A DNA stretch of 64,000 nucleotides from DATADD01 sp046262355. Lineage in GTDB: Bacteria > Actinomycetota > CADDZG01 > WHSQ01. The DNA lies in contig JBHEMX010000005.1 of the NCBI GenBank assembly GCA_046262355.1, positions 9,479-73,478 of the forward strand, given 5' to 3'. How positions within the stretch are numbered: position 1 is the stretch's first letter; every line of letters begins with the position of its first letter. Below, piece by piece: positions 50,956 through 58,895 of the stretch. Below the pieces are notes generated by a model, which saw nothing but the letters and a program-made list of their open reading frames with translations, ran no database searches and was not told the DNA's origin. A program made the translations under genes and the position numbers.

Positions 50956-52037
50956 ACATCGTGCTTGCCGGCGGCGGAACCGCCGGCCACGTCAACCCCG
51001 CGCTCGCGCTTGCTGTGGCGCTGAACGGGCACGAGGTCGCCTTCGTGGGCACGAGCACCGGGGCGGAGGCGAGGCTCGTGCCGGCGGCGGGATGGCCCTT
51101 CGCCGCGATCGAGGTGCGCGGGTTCGATCGCTCTCGTCCGGCGAGCATCTTTCCCGTTGGCTACGTTGCCATGCGCGCGGTGCTCTCGGCGCGCCGCATA
51201 CTGCAGGATCTCGCCGCCGACGTCGTGGTGGGCATGGGCGGCTACGTGAGCCTTCCCGTGTGCCTCGCGGCGCGTGCCCTGCGCGTGCCGATCGTCCTGC
51301 ACGAGCAGAACATCGTCTTCGGCCTTGCCAACAGGGTCTGCAAGCCCTTCGCCCGACGGATCGCCGTTTCGTTCCAGGAGACTCTCGCGCATGCGGGCAG
51401 CCGCGGCGTGCACGTCGGCAATCCCGTTGCTCCGGAGATCGCACATGCCGATCGCTCCAAGCAGCGTTCCATCGGCCTCGCTCGCTTCGAGCTCGAACCC
51501 GGGCGCAAGACACTTCTCGTCTTCGGCGGCAGCCAGGGGGCTCGGCGCGTCAACGATGCCGCGCTCGAGCTTGCGGAGCTGTGGAACCAACGGAGGGACC
51601 GGCAGCTGCTCCACATCGCCGGGACCCATGGCCTCGTTGCGGCGACGCGAGCGCCTGAACCGGACGGGCTCGTCCTTCGCGTCGTCGACTTCGTCGACCA
51701 CATGGTCCAGGCCTACGCCGTCGCAGATCTCGCGCTCTGCAGGGGAGGTGCGACGACGATCGCGGAGCTGGGAGCCGTGGGACTTCCTGCGATCATCGTG
51801 CCGTACCCGTATCACCGCGACAAGCAACAGCAACTTCACGCCGAAGTGCTGGAGCGCGCCGGGGCCGCGGTAGTCATAGATGACTCCGATGCGACCGGAG
51901 AGTGCATCGCGCGCGAGGTCGACCGCCTCTTCGCGGACGAGGCATCGCTTGCCGGCATGGGGCGCGCGTCGGCGGCGCTCGGGATGCCGGAAGCGGCCGA
52001 GCGCCTTGCGAGCGTCGTCCTCGAGGCGGCGGCGTGA
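50952..52037 (+). CDS. murG: Lipid II synthase (GlcNAc transferase)
   Basis: 361 residues from ATG 50952. GT-B fold: VLAGGGTAGHVNPALALAVA at the N-terminus, VVGMGGYVSLPVCLAARALR near residue 95, VLHEQNIVFGLANR, HVGNPV, then LLVFGGSQGARRVNDA near 190 and the sugar-nucleotide site ADLALCRGGATTIAELGAVG with YPYHRDKQQQLHAEVLERAG. It adds GlcNAc to lipid I. Complete and of normal length. Confidence 0.96.
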   Translation: MNIVLAGGGTAGHVNPALALAVALNGHEVAFVGTSTGAEARLVPAAGWPFAAIEVRGFDRSRPASIFPVGYVAMRAVLSARRILQDLAADVVVGMGGYVSLPVCLAARALRVPIVLHEQNIVFGLANRVCKPFARRIAVSFQETLAHAGSRGVHVGNPVAPEIAHADRSKQRSIGLARFELEPGRKTLLVFGGSQGARRVNDAALELAELWNQRRDRQLLHIAGTHGLVAATRAPEPDGLVLRVVDFVDHMVQAYAVADLALCRGGATTIAELGAVGLPAIIVPYPYHRDKQQQLHAEVLERAGAAVVIDDSDATGECIAREVDRLFADEASLAGMGRASAALGMPEAAERLASVVLEAAA

Positions 52038-53404
52038 CGCTGATCTCGGGACGGGTTCATTTCGTGGGAGTGGGCGGCGCGGGGATGTCGGCCATAGCCA
52101 AGGTTCTGCTCGAGCGCGGCGTCGAGGTCTCGGGATCCGACCTCAAGCGCTCGCGCGCGGCCGCCGTGCTGGACGCGATGGGTGCTCCCATCCACATAGG
52201 ACACGACGCCTCGCTCGTGGATGGTTGCCGGGTGGTCGTCGTGTCGTCGGCGATACCGCGCACGAATCCGGAGGTGCTGCGCGCTGCCGAGCTCGGCATC
52301 GACATCGTCACGCGCGGCCAGGCGTTGGCGTCTCTGCTGGCGGACCGCGCCGCGGTGGTCGTTGCGGGGACCCACGGCAAGACGACGACGACCTCGATGA
52401 TCGTGTCGATACTGCGCGCGGCCGGGCGCGATCCCACCTACCTGGTCGGCGGCGGGCTGAACGACGCAGGAACGAACGCCCGGTTCGGACGCGACGACCT
52501 CGCGGTCGCCGAATCCGACGAGAGCGACGGTTCTTTTCTCCTCCTCGCGCCCCAGGTTGCGGTGGTGACCAACGTCGAGGCCGACCATCTCGACTATTGG
52601 AGCTCGCTGGAGGCCATCGAGGACGCGTTCGTCCGCTGGCTCGAGAGAACGCAGCAGGGCGGCGCAGTCGTGGTCCCGCGCGCCCGGATCGAACTCGCCG
52701 GGCCGGCGGCCTCCTCGGGTCGCAGGGTGATCTCCTTCGGCGCTGGGGGCGACGTCTCGGCGAGCGACGTCACGTGCGACGCCGAGGGGTGCGTGTTCTT
52801 CATCGACTTCGCAGGGGACCGTGCTCAAGTCCACCTGGCGGTCCCCGGGTCGCACAACGTCGACAACGCGCTCGCCGCCGCAGGGGCTTGCCTCGAGGTC
52901 GGGATCGAACTCGACGACGTCGCGCGCGGGCTGACTGCTTATCGCGGCGTCGAGCGGCGCTTCCAGTGGCGCGGAGAGGCGTGCGGCGTGACCGTGATTG
53001 ACGACTACGCGCATCACCCGACGGAGGTGCGCGCGACGCTAGCTGCGGCGCGCCCCGGACCGTGGCGCCGCATCGTGGCCGTGTTCCAGCCCCATCGCTA
53101 CTCGCGTACCGCGGCGTTCTCCAAGGATTTCGGAGGGTGCTTCGACGCGGCGGACAGGGTCGTGGTGACCGACGTCTACGGAGCCGGTGAGCAGCCCGTC
53201 CCCGGGGTGAGCGGCAAGCTCGTGGCCGACGCCGTCTGCACGCGCCTGCCCGGGCGCGCCGTCGCATACCTTCCGCATCGAGACGAGCTGCTCGACTATC
53301 TCGTGGCGTCGGCGCGCCCTGGGGATGCATTGCTCACGCTGGGCGCCGGCGACGTCACCTCCGTGGGAGAGGAACTTCTGGCTCGCCTCGAGGTGCAGAC
53401 ATGA
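52034..53404 (+). CDS. murC: UDP-MurNAc:L-alanine ligase
   Basis: 456 residues from GTG 52034 (GTGA overlap). It has VHFVGVGGAGMSAIAKVLLE at the start, SSAIPRTNPEV, P-loop VAGTHGKTTTTSMIV near residue 112, ESDESDGSFLLLAPQVAVVT, NVEADHLDYW, and C-domain VIDDYAHHPTEVRATLAAAR with FQPHRYSRTAAF. The HGKTTTT and DESDGSF motifs are specific for MurC among Mur ligases. Confidence 0.96.
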   Translation: MTLISGRVHFVGVGGAGMSAIAKVLLERGVEVSGSDLKRSRAAAVLDAMGAPIHIGHDASLVDGCRVVVVSSAIPRTNPEVLRAAELGIDIVTRGQALASLLADRAAVVVAGTHGKTTTTSMIVSILRAAGRDPTYLVGGGLNDAGTNARFGRDDLAVAESDESDGSFLLLAPQVAVVTNVEADHLDYWSSLEAIEDAFVRWLERTQQGGAVVVPRARIELAGPAASSGRRVISFGAGGDVSASDVTCDAEGCVFFIDFAGDRAQVHLAVPGSHNVDNALAAAGACLEVGIELDDVARGLTAYRGVERRFQWRGEACGVTVIDDYAHHPTEVRATLAAARPGPWRRIVAVFQPHRYSRTAAFSKDFGGCFDAADRVVVTDVYGAGEQPVPGVSGKLVADAVCTRLPGRAVAYLPHRDELLDYLVASARPGDALLTLGAGDVTSVGEELLARLEVQT

Positions 53405-54357
53405 GCTTGGACGCGCTTGCCGCGGAGCTTGCGCACGCCCTGGAGGGACGGGTCGAGATGGACCGGGCACTGGCGCGTCTTACGACCTATCGGCTCGGGG
53501 GCCCGGCGCGCGTTTACGTCGAGCCCGCCCACGCGCGCGACGTCGAGGCGCTCGCGCGCCTGCTGCGTGAACGCGACGTCGAAGTGCTGCCGCTGGGGCG
53601 CGGGTCCAACCTCGTGGTGTCCGACAGGGGATGGCCGGGAGTCGTCGTCCACTTCGGCGCCGCCTTCTCGTGGATCAAGCAACACCGCGACGCCGAAGCG
53701 AGCCTCGAAGCGGGGGCGGCGACGCCCTTGCCGACGGTCGCCAACTGGGCGGCGCGGCGCGGCCTTGGCGGAGTGGAGTTCTTCGTCGCCATCCCGGGGT
53801 CGATCGGCGGCGCGGTGCGCATGAACGCAGGCGCGCACGGCGGCGAGGTGGCCGATGCCCTCCACTCGATCACGCTCGTGGACCTCGACGCGGGGGATGT
53901 CGAGGTCCGGCGTGCGTCGAGCCTCGGCCTCGAGTACCGCCGCTCGAACCTGGGCGGGCGGGTCGTCGTCCTCAACGCGTCCTTCGCTCTAGCGCCGGCG
54001 GATCCGGGCGCACTGCGGGCGCGGATGGAGGAGCTCCGCCGCCACCGCGCCGCCACCCAGCCGGGCGCCGTGCAGAACGCCGGCAGCGTGTTCAAGAACC
54101 CTCCGGGCGACTCCGCAGGAAGGCTGGTCGAAGCCGCGGGACTGAAGGGAACGCGGGTCGGCGGCGCGGAGGTGTCGCGCCTGCACGCCAACTTCTTCCT
54201 CGCGCCACCCGGCGCGACCGCCCAGGACGTGTACGACCTCGTCCGCACCGTACGCGCCAGGGTCCTGGACGCGTTTGGCGTCGAGCTCGAGCCCGAGATC
54301 CGCTTCGTGGGCTCGTTCGACGAGCACAGCGAGACGCATGCGGGGGCCTTCGGGTGA
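53401..54357 (+). CDS. murB: UDP-N-acetylenolpyruvoylglucosamine reductase
   Basis: 318 residues from ATG 53401 (ATGA overlap). FAD-binding GRGSNLVVSDRGWPGVVVHF is near residue 67, then EFFVAIPGSIGGAVRMNAGA near 125, the active-site Ser region QNAGSVFKNPPGDSAGRLVE near 225, and NFFLAPPGATAQDVYDLVRT. It makes UDP-MurNAc. Type I/III arrangement typical of Gram-positive dcw clusters, where murB follows murC. Confidence 0.95.
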   Translation: MSLDALAAELAHALEGRVEMDRALARLTTYRLGGPARVYVEPAHARDVEALARLLRERDVEVLPLGRGSNLVVSDRGWPGVVVHFGAAFSWIKQHRDAEASLEAGAATPLPTVANWAARRGLGGVEFFVAIPGSIGGAVRMNAGAHGGEVADALHSITLVDLDAGDVEVRRASSLGLEYRRSNLGGRVVVLNASFALAPADPGALRARMEELRRHRAATQPGAVQNAGSVFKNPPGDSAGRLVEAAGLKGTRVGGAEVSRLHANFFLAPPGATAQDVYDLVRTVRARVLDAFGVELEPEIRFVGSFDEHSETHAGAFG

Positions 54358-55307
54358 CGACTGCGGAGCACGAGCATTCGGCCGAAGGGGCGATGGGGTT
54401 GGACGAGCGCCCCGCCGGAGGAGCGCGACCGGAGCACGAGCGTTCCGTCGAGGGAGCTCCGCTGGAGCAAGCCCCCGTGCCCGAAAGGTTCGTGACCGAT
54501 CCACGCCTCAGCCGGCGGCGCAAGGCGGTGCAGCGCTCTCGACGCCGGCGGGCGATGGCTCGTTCGGTGGTCGTTGCGTCCATCGCCGTCCTCGTGTGGG
54601 CCGCGTTCTGGTCGCCGCTGCTCAGCGTGCGTGCGGTCAAGGTCCTCGGGGCCCGGCACACCACGGCCGGGGATGTCGGCTCGGTGGCGGGGCTCGATCC
54701 TTCGGACAACCTCTTGTTGCTGTCGACCTCCGATGTCGCTCGGCGCGTGTCGCTGCTTCCATGGGTCAAGGACGTGCGCGTCGAGCGCATGCTGCCCGGA
54801 ACCGTCAAGGTCAGCGTCACCGAGCGCCGGCCCTCGTTGACCCTGGAGACGGGCGCCGGCCGGTGGGCCATCGACGCGCGCGGGCGCGTGCTCACGCGCG
54901 GCGGGGCGGCCCCGGGCGGGCTGCCTGTGCTCACGGCCTTCGAAGGCGCCGGCATCGAGCCGGGGAGCCGTCTCGTTGCGGGTCCGGCGGCCTCCGGGCT
55001 CAAGGCGTACCGCGGGCTGGCGCCTTTTCTGCGCCGGCGGGTGATCGGCATCTTCGCGCCGACCGTGGAGCGGGTGAGCTTCTCGCTCGAGAGCGGGCTG
55101 CTCGTCCGTTTCGGCGCGGCCGAGCGCGTCGCCGCGAAGAACCGAGTGCTGCGCGCGCTGCTCACCCGCATCGAGTCGCACGGCTCGAGCGCCGCGTACA
55201 TCGACGTGCGCGTCCCGGAGAGTCCGGCGATATCGAGCGCGCCCCCTCCGGACGAGGAGGTTGTGGACTCGACGGCGGAGCCACCGAGCGCGGTCGGGGG
55301 ACGCTGA
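54354..55307 (+). CDS. ftsQ: Cell division protein FtsQ
   Basis: 317 residues from GTG 54354 (GTGA overlap). A ~75-residue basic and acidic cytoplasmic tail precedes one helix (SVVVASIAVLVWAAFWSPL). The POTRA domain reads VRAVKVLGARHTTAGDVGSV, LLLLSTSDVARRVSLLPWVK, VRVERMLPGTVKVSVTERRP. The beta domain then has AIDARGRVLTRG. It bridges FtsZ-ring proteins and the FtsL/FtsI complex. Last gene before the long ftsZ leader. Confidence 0.93.
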   Translation: MTTAEHEHSAEGAMGLDERPAGGARPEHERSVEGAPLEQAPVPERFVTDPRLSRRRKAVQRSRRRRAMARSVVVASIAVLVWAAFWSPLLSVRAVKVLGARHTTAGDVGSVAGLDPSDNLLLLSTSDVARRVSLLPWVKDVRVERMLPGTVKVSVTERRPSLTLETGAGRWAIDARGRVLTRGGAAPGGLPVLTAFEGAGIEPGSRLVAGPAASGLKAYRGLAPFLRRRVIGIFAPTVERVSFSLESGLLVRFGAAERVAAKNRVLRALLTRIESHGSSAAYIDVRVPESPAISSAPPPDEEVVDSTAEPPSAVGGR

Positions 55308-55400
55308 CCTTCTCGGCACGAGACGCCGCGGCCGGCGGATCAGGGGACACGGCGCGGCGGGGGGGGGCGCCTTGACGGCCGCCGAGGGCAGGACTATATT

Positions 55401-55447
55401 CCTCAACCATTCATGCAGGTTGACATAACCTCAACATCTAGTTGAGG
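55401..55447. promoter_or_regulatory. Operator-like inverted repeats with a TTGACA upstream of ftsZ
   Basis: CCTCAAC (55429-55435) and GTTGAGG (55441-55447) form a 7-base inverted repeat with a 5-base spacer. AGGTT-GACAT-AACCT overlaps it on the left (55418-55432), and another CCTCAAC is at 55401. TTGACA at 55420-55425 and TATATT at 55395-55400 are promoter-like hexamers. A dedicated, regulated ftsZ promoter is likely; the exact start is unclear. Confidence 0.6.
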
Positions 55448-55470
55448 CTTATGGGCTTCTGTGTGCCGGC

Positions 55471-55556
55471 CCCCGTGGGGAGCCACGGGGCTAACGAGGT
55501 CGAGTACGACCGGTGCGGGTCGTACATTGGGGGAACCCTCAGCGCATCTCGAGGGT
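55471..55556 (+). promoter_or_regulatory. Three consecutive stem-loops in the ftsZ leader
   Basis: Stem 1: CCCCGTGG (55471-55478), loop GGAG, CCACGGGG (55483-55490). Stem 2: GTACGACC (55504-55511), loop GGTGCG, GGTCGTAC (55518-55525). Stem 3: ACCCTC (55535-55540), GAGGGT (55551-55556), ten-base loop. All arms are perfect. The ftsZ SD (GAGAGGAGAG, 55561-55570) follows directly. It may be a cis-acting RNA element. Confidence 0.65.
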
Positions 55557-55573
55557 GTAGGAGAGGAGAGCAG

Positions 55574-56686
55574 ATGGCGGCGGGGCCCCAGAACTATCTA
55601 GCGGTCATCAAGGTCGTGGGGATCGGCGGCGGCGGGGTGAATGCCGTCAACCGCATGATCGACGTCGGTCTGAACGGCGTCGAGTTCATCGCCATCAACA
55701 CGGACGCCCAGTCCCTGTTGATGTCCGACGCCGACGTGAAGCTCGACATCGGCCGCGAGCTCACGCGCGGCCTCGGAGCCGGAGCCAACCCGGACATCGG
55801 CCGGCAGGCGGCGGAGGAGCATCGCGCCGACATCGAGGAGGTCCTCAAGGGCGCCGACATGGTCTTCATCACGGCCGGCGAGGGCGGCGGCACCGGAACC
55901 GGCGGGGCACCGATCGTTGCGGAGATCGCCAAGTCGATCGATGCGCTCACGATCGGCGTCGTGACCCGCCCGTTCACCGTCGAGGGTCGCCAGCGCGCGG
56001 GACGGGCCGAGGAGGGCATCTCCAACCTCAAGGGCAGGGTCGACACGTTGATCGTCATCCCGAACGATCGTCTCCTCGACGTCGGGGACGAGACGACTTC
56101 CGTGCTCGAGTCGTTCCGCATGGCGGACGAGGTGCTGCTCCAGGGCGTCCAGGGGATCACCGAGGTCATCACCACGCCGGGACTCATCAACCTCGACTTC
56201 GCGGACGTGAAGACCGTCATGACCGACGCGGGCTCGTCTCTCATGGGCATCGGACAGGCGCGCGGTGACGACCGCGCGGCACAGGCGGCGCAGGCGGCGA
56301 TCTCGTCGCCGCTCCTGGAGGCGTCGATCGATGGAGCCAAGGCGGTGCTGCTCAACATCGCCGGCGGCTCCGACCTCGGGCTGTTCGAGGCCAACGACGC
56401 AGCCAGCATCATCGCCAAGGCCGCGCATCCGGACGCGAACATCATCCTCGGCGCGGTAGTCGACGACACGCTCGGCGACGAGGTGCGCGTCACGGTGATC
56501 GCGGCGGGCTTCGACCGCTGGGGGCAGCGGGAGGCGGAGGAGCTCATGAAGCCCGACGAGCAGATCTTCTCTTCGGCGCTCGACGACGAGGGCGCGGCGG
56601 CGCGCCGCGACGAGGAGGAGCGCGAGCGCCTCGTGTTCGACGCAGGGGAAGACCTCGACATCCCCTCGTTCCTCCGCAACGAGTAG
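55574..56686 (+). CDS. ftsZ: Cell division GTPase FtsZ
   Basis: 370 residues from ATG 55574. Tubulin-like GTP site [18 protein letters not shown] at the start, [29 protein letters not shown] near residue 70, [10 protein letters not shown] near 104, [16 protein letters not shown], the catalytic T7 loop [13 protein letters not shown] near 205, and [20 protein letters not shown]. It ends in DIPSFLRNE, the conserved C-terminal peptide that binds SepF. It forms the Z ring. Confidence 0.97.
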   Translation: MAAGPQNYLAVIKVVGIGGGGVNAVNRMIDVGLNGVEFIAINTDAQSLLMSDADVKLDIGRELTRGLGAGANPDIGRQAAEEHRADIEEVLKGADMVFITAGEGGGTGTGGAPIVAEIAKSIDALTIGVVTRPFTVEGRQRAGRAEEGISNLKGRVDTLIVIPNDRLLDVGDETTSVLESFRMADEVLLQGVQGITEVITTPGLINLDFADVKTVMTDAGSSLMGIGQARGDDRAAQAAQAAISSPLLEASIDGAKAVLLNIAGGSDLGLFEANDAASIIAKAAHPDANIILGAVVDDTLGDEVRVTVIAAGFDRWGQREAEELMKPDEQIFSSALDDEGAAARRDEEERERLVFDAGEDLDIPSFLRNE

Positions 56687-56718
56687 CCCCGCCGACCTCG
56701 CGCCGGGCGGCGCGCCGG

Positions 56719-57027
56719 GGATTCTCCTTGCATCCGGACACGCCAGGCGTGCTTGGACGCAACAACCTCGAGTGTCGGCCGGCGGCCTCAACTCGAGGAG
56801 CTCCGCCGGGCTTCTCCTTGCATCCGGACACGCCAGGCGTGCTTGGACGCAACAACCTCGAGTGTCGGCCGGCGGCCTCGGCCCGAGGGGCTCCGCCGGG
56901 GATTCTCCTTGCAACTGGACACGCCAGGCGTGCTCTATCGCAACAACCTCGGTGTGACCCCCGCGCCGCCCGCGCCCAAGCGCGCGGCCGGGGCTTCTCC
57001 TTGTACCTGGACACGCCGGGCGTACAC
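56719..57027 (+). repeat. ~90 bp tandem repeat, 3.5 copies, after ftsZ
   Basis: TTCTCCTTGCATCCGGACAC recurs at 56722, 56812, about 56903 and, diverged, at 56994. Each unit contains CACGCCAGGCGTG (a 6-base inverted repeat around one A) and CAACAACCTC. An inverted copy lies at 58746-58805, on the other side of yggS-pgeF. No coding character; 57028-57140 is similar GC-rich spacer. Confidence 0.88.
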
Positions 57028-57140
57028 CTGGGGGCGCCGTGCCCGGCGCCGCGGCCCGGAGGCCGCCGTACCTGGCGCCATGGTCCTGGGGCCTTTGCCT
57101 GGCGGCACGATGCCCGGCGAGGCGACCTCTACCTCTGCGC

Positions 57141-57821
57141 TCAGGGCGAGCGCGGGCCAAAGATCGCCTCTCCGACCCGCACTAGCGTCGCGCCCTCCTC
57201 GACGGCGACCTCGAAATCGCGCGTCATGCCCATCGACAGCTCGGTGGCTTCGGGAACGACGCGCGCGATCTCGATGCGCAGCTCCGCCAGTGAGCGGAAG
57301 TGCGGACGCGACTCCTCCGGGTCGTCGGGCCAGGGAGGCATCGTCATGAGCCCGCGTAGCTCGATGCCCTCGAGCGCGGCCACGTTGCGCGCGAGCGCCT
57401 CGGCTTCCGAGGGCGCCACCCCGTGCTTGCGCGCCTCGCCGGCAACGTTGACCTCGATGAGCACCGGTTGCGCCATGTCGGAGGAGCGCGCTCGGCGCGC
57501 GATCGCCTCGGCCAGAGACACCGAGTCGACCGAGTGCACCAGCGCGGCCACACCAACCACGTGGCGGACCTTGTTGGACTGGAGATGCCCGATGAAATGC
57601 CAGCGCGCGCGGTCCTCTATCAGTGCCGCCTTCTCGCGCAGCTCTTGGGCGCGGTTCTCGCCCAGTTCGGTGATGCCGGCGTCCACTGCTTGCATCACGA
57701 CATCGACGGAGAAGGACTTGGATACGGCGATCAGGGAAACGTCGGACGGCGAGCGCCCCGCTCTTTGCGCGGCGCGCACGATCCGCTCGCGCACCTGCTC
57801 GTAGCGCGCGGCGATCGTCAT
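57141..57821 (-). CDS. yggS: PLP homeostasis protein (YggS/YlmE)
   Basis: 226 residues from ATG 57821 (ATGA overlap with pgeF). PLP-binding Lys is in LIAVSKSFS near residue 34. GENRAQELREK, WHFIGHLQSNKVR, VHSVDSVSLAEA, VLIEVNVAGEARKHGV, GLMTMPPW and ELSMGMTRDFEVAVEEGATL VRVGEAIFG follow. It is a monodomain alanine-racemase-fold protein that buffers PLP. Usually co-directional with ftsZ and sepF; here it is reversed. Confidence 0.95.
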   Translation of the reverse strand: MTIAARYEQVRERIVRAAQRAGRSPSDVSLIAVSKSFSVDVVMQAVDAGITELGENRAQELREKAALIEDRARWHFIGHLQSNKVRHVVGVAALVHSVDSVSLAEAIARRARSSDMAQPVLIEVNVAGEARKHGVAPSEAEALARNVAALEGIELRGLMTMPPWPDDPEESRPHFRSLAELRIEIARVVPEATELSMGMTRDFEVAVEEGATLVRVGEAIFGPRSP

Positions 57822-58564
57822 GTCGTAGGCAGAAGGGCGGCGAACGCGCCCTGACGCCCCGTTATCCCGTCGCGCCTGTATGAGAAGAAACGCGGGCTGC
57901 ACGCGGTGCACTCTCCCGCAACGGCCACGGCGTCGACGCCCGCGCGCACGAGAGCGGCGCGCGCCGCGTCCGGAGGATCCACGCGGCCGTCGTCGACCAC
58001 GGGGAGGCCCGCGCCCTCGAAGGCCTCGATGACGTCAGCTCGGACCTCGTAGCAGCACGCCCGGATCGCCGGTCCGACCCATGCCGCCCAGGGCCCGTCG
58101 AGCAGGTCGACCCCGCGCTCGATGACACCGGCGACAAGTCCGCGCCACCCGGCGTGGAGCAACGCCACGCCATCCTCGCCGGCAACGATCACGGGGGCGC
58201 AATCGGCGGTGAGTATCCCCGCCACGGGACCTGTACGGCGTACCAGGAGCCCATCGGCCTCGCCGAGGATGCCCGAGCGCCCCGGCGCCGCCTCGATCAC
58301 ATGAGCGCCGTGCACCTGCCGCGCCAGGGCCAGCGCGCCGACCTCGAAGCCAGCCGCCCGGGCGGCGCGCCGGCGGTTGACGTCCACGCAGGCGCGCTCG
58401 TCTCCCGAGCGCTCCGCGAGGTTGAGTGTGTCGTACGGCGCTGCGCTTACCCCACCCCGCCGGTCCGTGAAGGCGACAAGCACTCCACGCCGGCGCGCCG
58501 CTCGGTCCTCGAGGAGACGCAGGCCGTCGTGCTCGACCGGCTCAAGCCGTGGGACGAAGGCCAT
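57818..58564 (-). CDS. pgeF: Peptidoglycan editing factor PgeF (YfiH/YlmD)
   Basis: 248 residues from ATG 58564; an upstream ATG at 58633 exists but adds non-conserved sequence. Catalytic residues are visible in LARQVHGAHV (His), ILTADCAPVIVA (Cys) and ALLHAGWRGLVAGVIE (His), with VGPAIRACCYEV and SYRRDGITGRQ. The laccase-domain protein removes wrongly incorporated L-Ser from peptidoglycan precursors in E. coli. It precedes and is coupled to yggS, as in the usual order, but on the opposite strand. Confidence 0.95.
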   Translation of the reverse strand: MAFVPRLEPVEHDGLRLLEDRAARRRGVLVAFTDRRGGVSAAPYDTLNLAERSGDERACVDVNRRRAARAAGFEVGALALARQVHGAHVIEAAPGRSGILGEADGLLVRRTGPVAGILTADCAPVIVAGEDGVALLHAGWRGLVAGVIERGVDLLDGPWAAWVGPAIRACCYEVRADVIEAFEGAGLPVVDDGRVDPPDAARAALVRAGVDAVAVAGECTACSPRFFSYRRDGITGRQGAFAALLPTT

Positions 58565-58622
58565 GCCCCAAGTCTCGCGCGGGGCCTCGGTTGCGGGCAC
58601 CCAGCCGGTACCTCCATCAGCT

Positions 58623-58730
58623 CGGTCGCTCACCCGTCCGGTCGCTCACCCCTCCGGTCGCTCACCCGCCCGATCGCTCACCCGCCCGGTCGCTCACCCG
58701 TCCGGTCGCTCACCCGTCCGGTCGCTCACG
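58623..58730. repeat. 16 bp minisatellite upstream of pgeF
   Basis: Six and a half units of CGGTCGCTCACCCGTC, starting at 58623, 58639, 58655, 58671, 58687, 58703 and 58719, with changes only at a few positions. It lies between the pgeF start and the inverted ~90 bp repeat copy. Identity is too high and spacer-free for CRISPR. Confidence 0.92.
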
Positions 58731-58745
58731 GGCTCCGTCGTTGAC

Positions 58746-58805
58746 GAGGTTGTTGCGACAGTGCACGCCTGGCGTGTCTCGATGCAAGGAGAAGCCCGGC
58801 GCGCC
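58746..58805 (-). repeat. Inverted copy of the ~90 bp post-ftsZ repeat
   Basis: Read on the minus strand it contains TTCTCCTTGCATCGAGACAC, CACGCCAGGCGTG and CAACAACCTC, as in 56719-57027, but in opposite orientation. With the plus-strand copies it brackets yggS-pgeF. Region 58806-58895 shows nothing else. Confidence 0.88.
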
Positions 58806-58895
58806 GCCTGGGCGCGGGGGAGCGCCGCCCCCAGAACGGCTCGCGTCGGCATGGGCCGGCGGCCGGGCGGCTCCGGCGCGCGCGAGGGCGGAGAC

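Noticed and set aside
58623..58730. CRISPR array
   Set aside because: The 16 bp units are directly adjacent with no unique spacers, and no cas genes are in the window.
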